64,000 bases of DNA from Ziziphus jujuba. Lineage: Eukaryota; Streptophyta; Magnoliopsida; Rosales; Rhamnaceae. Both the position numbers and the translations under genes were made by a program. Every line of letters begins with the position of its first letter. Position 1 is the stretch's first letter. Shown here in pieces: positions 61,567 to 64,000 of the stretch. The stretch is from assembly GCF_031755915.1 (NCBI RefSeq), contig NC_083388.1, forward strand, positions 6,269,501 through 6,333,500, written 5' to 3'. The notes under the pieces were generated by a model. It searched no databases and had not been told where the DNA came from. It saw only the letters and a program-made list of their open reading frames with translations.

Positions 61567-63687
61567 ATGGCTATGCAAGTTTCCATTTTCATGGAAATTG
61601 CAATTGCCTTTCTCATCTTCTTCATCACTCGCTTTTCCACTCGTTCTATCTTCTTTAGAAAACACTGGAAATAGTTCCCTCCGGGACCTAAAGGCTGGCC
61701 TCTGATCGGTGCTCTTCCACTCCTCGGAGCCATACCTCACGTAACCCTCGCGGAAATGGTGAAAAAGTATGGACCGGTTATGTTCCTAAACTTGGGAGCT
61801 TGCAACATGGTGGTGGCTTCGAGTCCACAAGCAGCCAATGCATTTCTAAAAACCCTAGACATGAATTTCTCCAACCATGCTCCAAATGCCGGTGCAACCC
61901 ACTTAGCTTATGATTCTCAAGATCTAGTTTTCACCGACTACGGACCCAGATGGAAGTTGCTTAGGAAGCTACGTAGCTTGCACATGCTTGGTGGTAAAGC
62001 TATGGAGGACTGGACATGTTGATGGCTAACCATGAAAACTCCAATGCCGAAGGCGAGAGGCTTAGCATGACTAACATTAGGGCACTCCTTTTAGTACGTC
62101 TTTTCTCTCTTCAGTTTACAAACTCATCTCTAGCTAGTTTTCATCATATATATATATATATATATATATCAAAAGCCCAAAAAACTATATTAAAATTCCA
62201 CTGAGAGGAAAAAACCTCTCTACAAGCATTTTATATAGATGGGATATTGATAAGTTTGAATTACCAAAACTTAAGCTAATGGAAGGTGGATTTTCATTTG
62301 ATTTATATTTTTCTCTAACACTCTCTCCTCAAATATAGGTCAGCCTTTTTTTGGGTCCTTACATGCATTTTTAATTTATTATTTATTTTTGATAGAGTTG
62401 AGTTTTGAACTCAAAACCTCTTGGATTTATGACTTTGATACCATGTTGAAATACCACTTATTCCATAAGCTTAAGCTTGTGGAATGTGGGCTTTTCATTT
62501 TATTTATATTTTTCTCTAACACTCATCTTCAAATGTAGGCCCGCCTCTTTTGGAATTTTTTCTAGGTCCTTACATATGTTTTTTCATTTATTTATTTATT
62601 TTCGGTGGAGATGTTGAGTTTTGAACTTAGAACCTCTTGGATCTCTAGCTCTGATACCATGTTAAAATACTACTTATTCCAAAAGCTTAAGCTGATGGAA
62701 GATGAATTTTCATTTGATTTATATTTTTATCTAACACTCCTCTCAAATATAGGTCTGCCTTTTTTGAATTTCTTTTTGTATCCTTACATTTGTAATTTTT
62801 TTCATTTATTTTTTGATGGAGTTATTGAGTTTCGAACTCAGGACCTCTTAGATTTTTGGTTTTGATACCATGTTGAATTATCACTTATCTCAAAAGTTTA
62901 AGCTTTTGCGATCAGTGATATTTCAACAATAAGTTGGAAACATATTTCATTTTATGTTACCGCGTGATAAATAATTGTTTTTTTTTTAATTCTAAATTGG
63001 AGAGATCTAGATGTGGTTTACTAATGTATAACAAAATGATTTGTATATCATGAAGAATATATTCACAGTCGGGACAGACACCTCATTCAGCATAATCGAA
63101 TGGCCATTGGCAGAGACGTCGAAAAAACCTGCGACTTTCAAACGAGCTCATGAAGAGATGGACAGAGTGATAGGAAGGCAACGAAGACTCCAAGAATCAG
63201 ACATACCAAACCTCCCATATCTACGAGCTATTTCCAAAGAGACATTATGAAAACACCCTTCAACCCCTCTTAATCTTCCATGTATCTCAACCCAAGCCTG
63301 TGAAGTTGACGGCTATTACATCCCAAAGAACACCAGGCTCAGTGTCAACATCTGGGGGATTGGTAGAGACCCTCAGGTTTGGAAAAACCCACTGGATTTC
63401 ATGCCTGAAAGGTTTCTAAGCGGAAAAATGCAAAAATCGAGCCCAATGGGAACGATTTCGGGCTAATTCCTTTTGGTTCTGGAAGAAGGATTTGTGCTGC
63501 TTCAAGAATGGGGATTGTTCTGGTTGATTATATTTTAGGGACATTGATTCATTCCTTTGATTGGAAATTACCTGATGATGTGGTTGATCTCAATATGGAT
63601 GAGTCTTTTGGACTTGCACTGCAAAAATCTCTTCCTCTTTCTGCTTTGGTTAGCCCAAGGCTTCCCTTGAGTGCTTATGCTTGTTAA
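61567..63687 (+). pseudogene. CYP75A: Flavonoid 3',5'-hydroxylase (CYP75A) pseudogene
   Basis: Exon 1 is 61567-62093, ending IRALLL at a GTACGT donor; exon 2 is 63056-63687. It reads as an N-terminal membrane anchor, a [17 protein letters not shown] hinge, [21 protein letters not shown], and [20 protein letters not shown]. Exon 2 has I-helix VGTDTS, MPERF and the heme loop [10 protein letters not shown]. Functional members are ER-bound P450s of about 508 residues that add B-ring hydroxyls for delphinidin-type pigments. Lesions: TAG at codon 36 (61672); an internal exon 1 deletion of about 120 codons with frame loss after KAMEDW; and TGA at 63248 replacing the invariant Arg of the K-helix ExxR. 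Also, one A is missing in the A-run near 63425 (SGK|NAKI), shifting the rest, and the heme-loop CxG is CAA. Intron 1 contains LTR-like repeats. Confidence 0.93.
62230..62928 (-). mobile_element. Tandem array of TRIM/SMART-like mini LTR elements
   Basis: On the minus strand a ~78 bp LTR-like unit (TGTTAGAGAAAAATATAAAT ... TTAACA or TCAACA) ends directly before TGGTATCAGAGC or a variant of it. That is the primer-binding site complementary to the initiator tRNA-Met 3' end used by plant LTR elements. The order LTR-internal-LTR-internal-LTR-internal-LTR is seen. LTRs are at 62871-62928 (partial), 62660-62736, 62444-62521 and about 62230-62320 (diverged); internal regions are 123-138 bp. Each internal region ends in a purine tract (GAGGAG/GATGAG) before the next LTR. 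There is no coding capacity. The array lies in intron 1 of the CYP75A relic. Confidence 0.75.
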
Positions 63688-64000
63688 ATTATCTGCTAGC
63701 TATTTAGCTCATGAGCTTTTCTTTCTAATTTCACAATAACATGGCTATCTTTGGCCATCTTGTATTGAATATCGGTACTTGTATTTGTGCTTGAATTGTA
63801 TGTATAACATATATGGAAGAAAAACTTTGGGTTTGAACCAAAAAAGCATTATCAAAATTAGATTTTTAACACGATCAAACCCAAAAATTGAGTTATCGTT
63901 GGTGATTATTGTTATCTGAATTTGGGAAATAATTTAAACAGTTAACATAATATAATAATTAATTAATAGTCATTTTATGAACTAGTATAGTAAATATTTT
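63688..64000. other. 3' flank of the CYP75A relic
   Basis: AT-rich DNA with no gene seen. An AATATCGG/TTGAATTGTATGT stretch near 63765-63810 resembles a plant 3' untranslated region, probably that of the pseudogene's ancestor. Confidence 0.5.

Noticed and set aside
1..64000. CRISPR arrays, operons, Shine-Dalgarno sites or rRNA/tRNA genes
   Set aside because: The window is plant nuclear DNA; repeat spacing does not fit CRISPR, and no cloverleaf with both internal boxes or rRNA sequence was recognised. A covariance-model scan would be decisive.

Overview
This is nuclear DNA of a flowering plant, very probably a core eudicot. Genes are intron-bearing and sparse. The DNA between them is very AT-rich and packed with TA/TG/CT microsatellites, homopolymer runs and remnants of small DNA transposons. 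The recognisable proteins (class B heat-stress factor, LAS1, ERI1-like exonuclease, SF3b p14, a CYP75A relic, a DYW-type PPR relic) are plant types. The species cannot be fixed from sequence alone.

Layout. 1-13980: no gene seen; at least three non-autonomous inverted-repeat elements. 13981-16081 (-): two-exon HSFB4-like repressor. 16082-21790: its upstream intergenic DNA. 21791-23640 (-): decayed PPR-DYW pseudogene. 23641-27587: no convincing gene. 27588-33174 (-): nine-exon LAS1 (pre-rRNA ITS2 endonuclease subunit), with telo-box and site II motifs upstream. 33642-41086: a ~7.4 kb PIF/Harbinger element inside a TGA target duplication. It carries a complete-looking DD47E transposase, a broken Myb/SANT-like partner ORF, and a third small ORF that is a stand-alone RNase H1 N-terminal (hybrid-binding, 'viroplasmin-type') domain. 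It also contains a duplicated 269 bp cargo segment. 41090-46600: diverged ~1 kb duplication and another MITE. 46892-51425 (+): four-exon ERI1-like 3'-5' exoribonuclease with a C-terminal GRF-type zinc finger and a spliced upstream ORF. 52658-53032 (+): intronless SF3b p14 (SF3B6). 53033-61566: repeats and MITEs. 61567-63687 (+): CYP75A (flavonoid 3',5'-hydroxylase) pseudogene whose intron 1 holds a tandem array of very small LTR elements.

The host genes do not form a pathway; they are independent housekeeping, RNA-processing and developmental genes, as is usual in plant nuclear DNA. The most unusual unit is the Harbinger element with its extra hybrid-binding-domain ORF. Next are the TRIM/SMART-like LTR array in the CYP75A intron and the position of the Harbinger element about 100 bp from the LAS1 promoter motifs.
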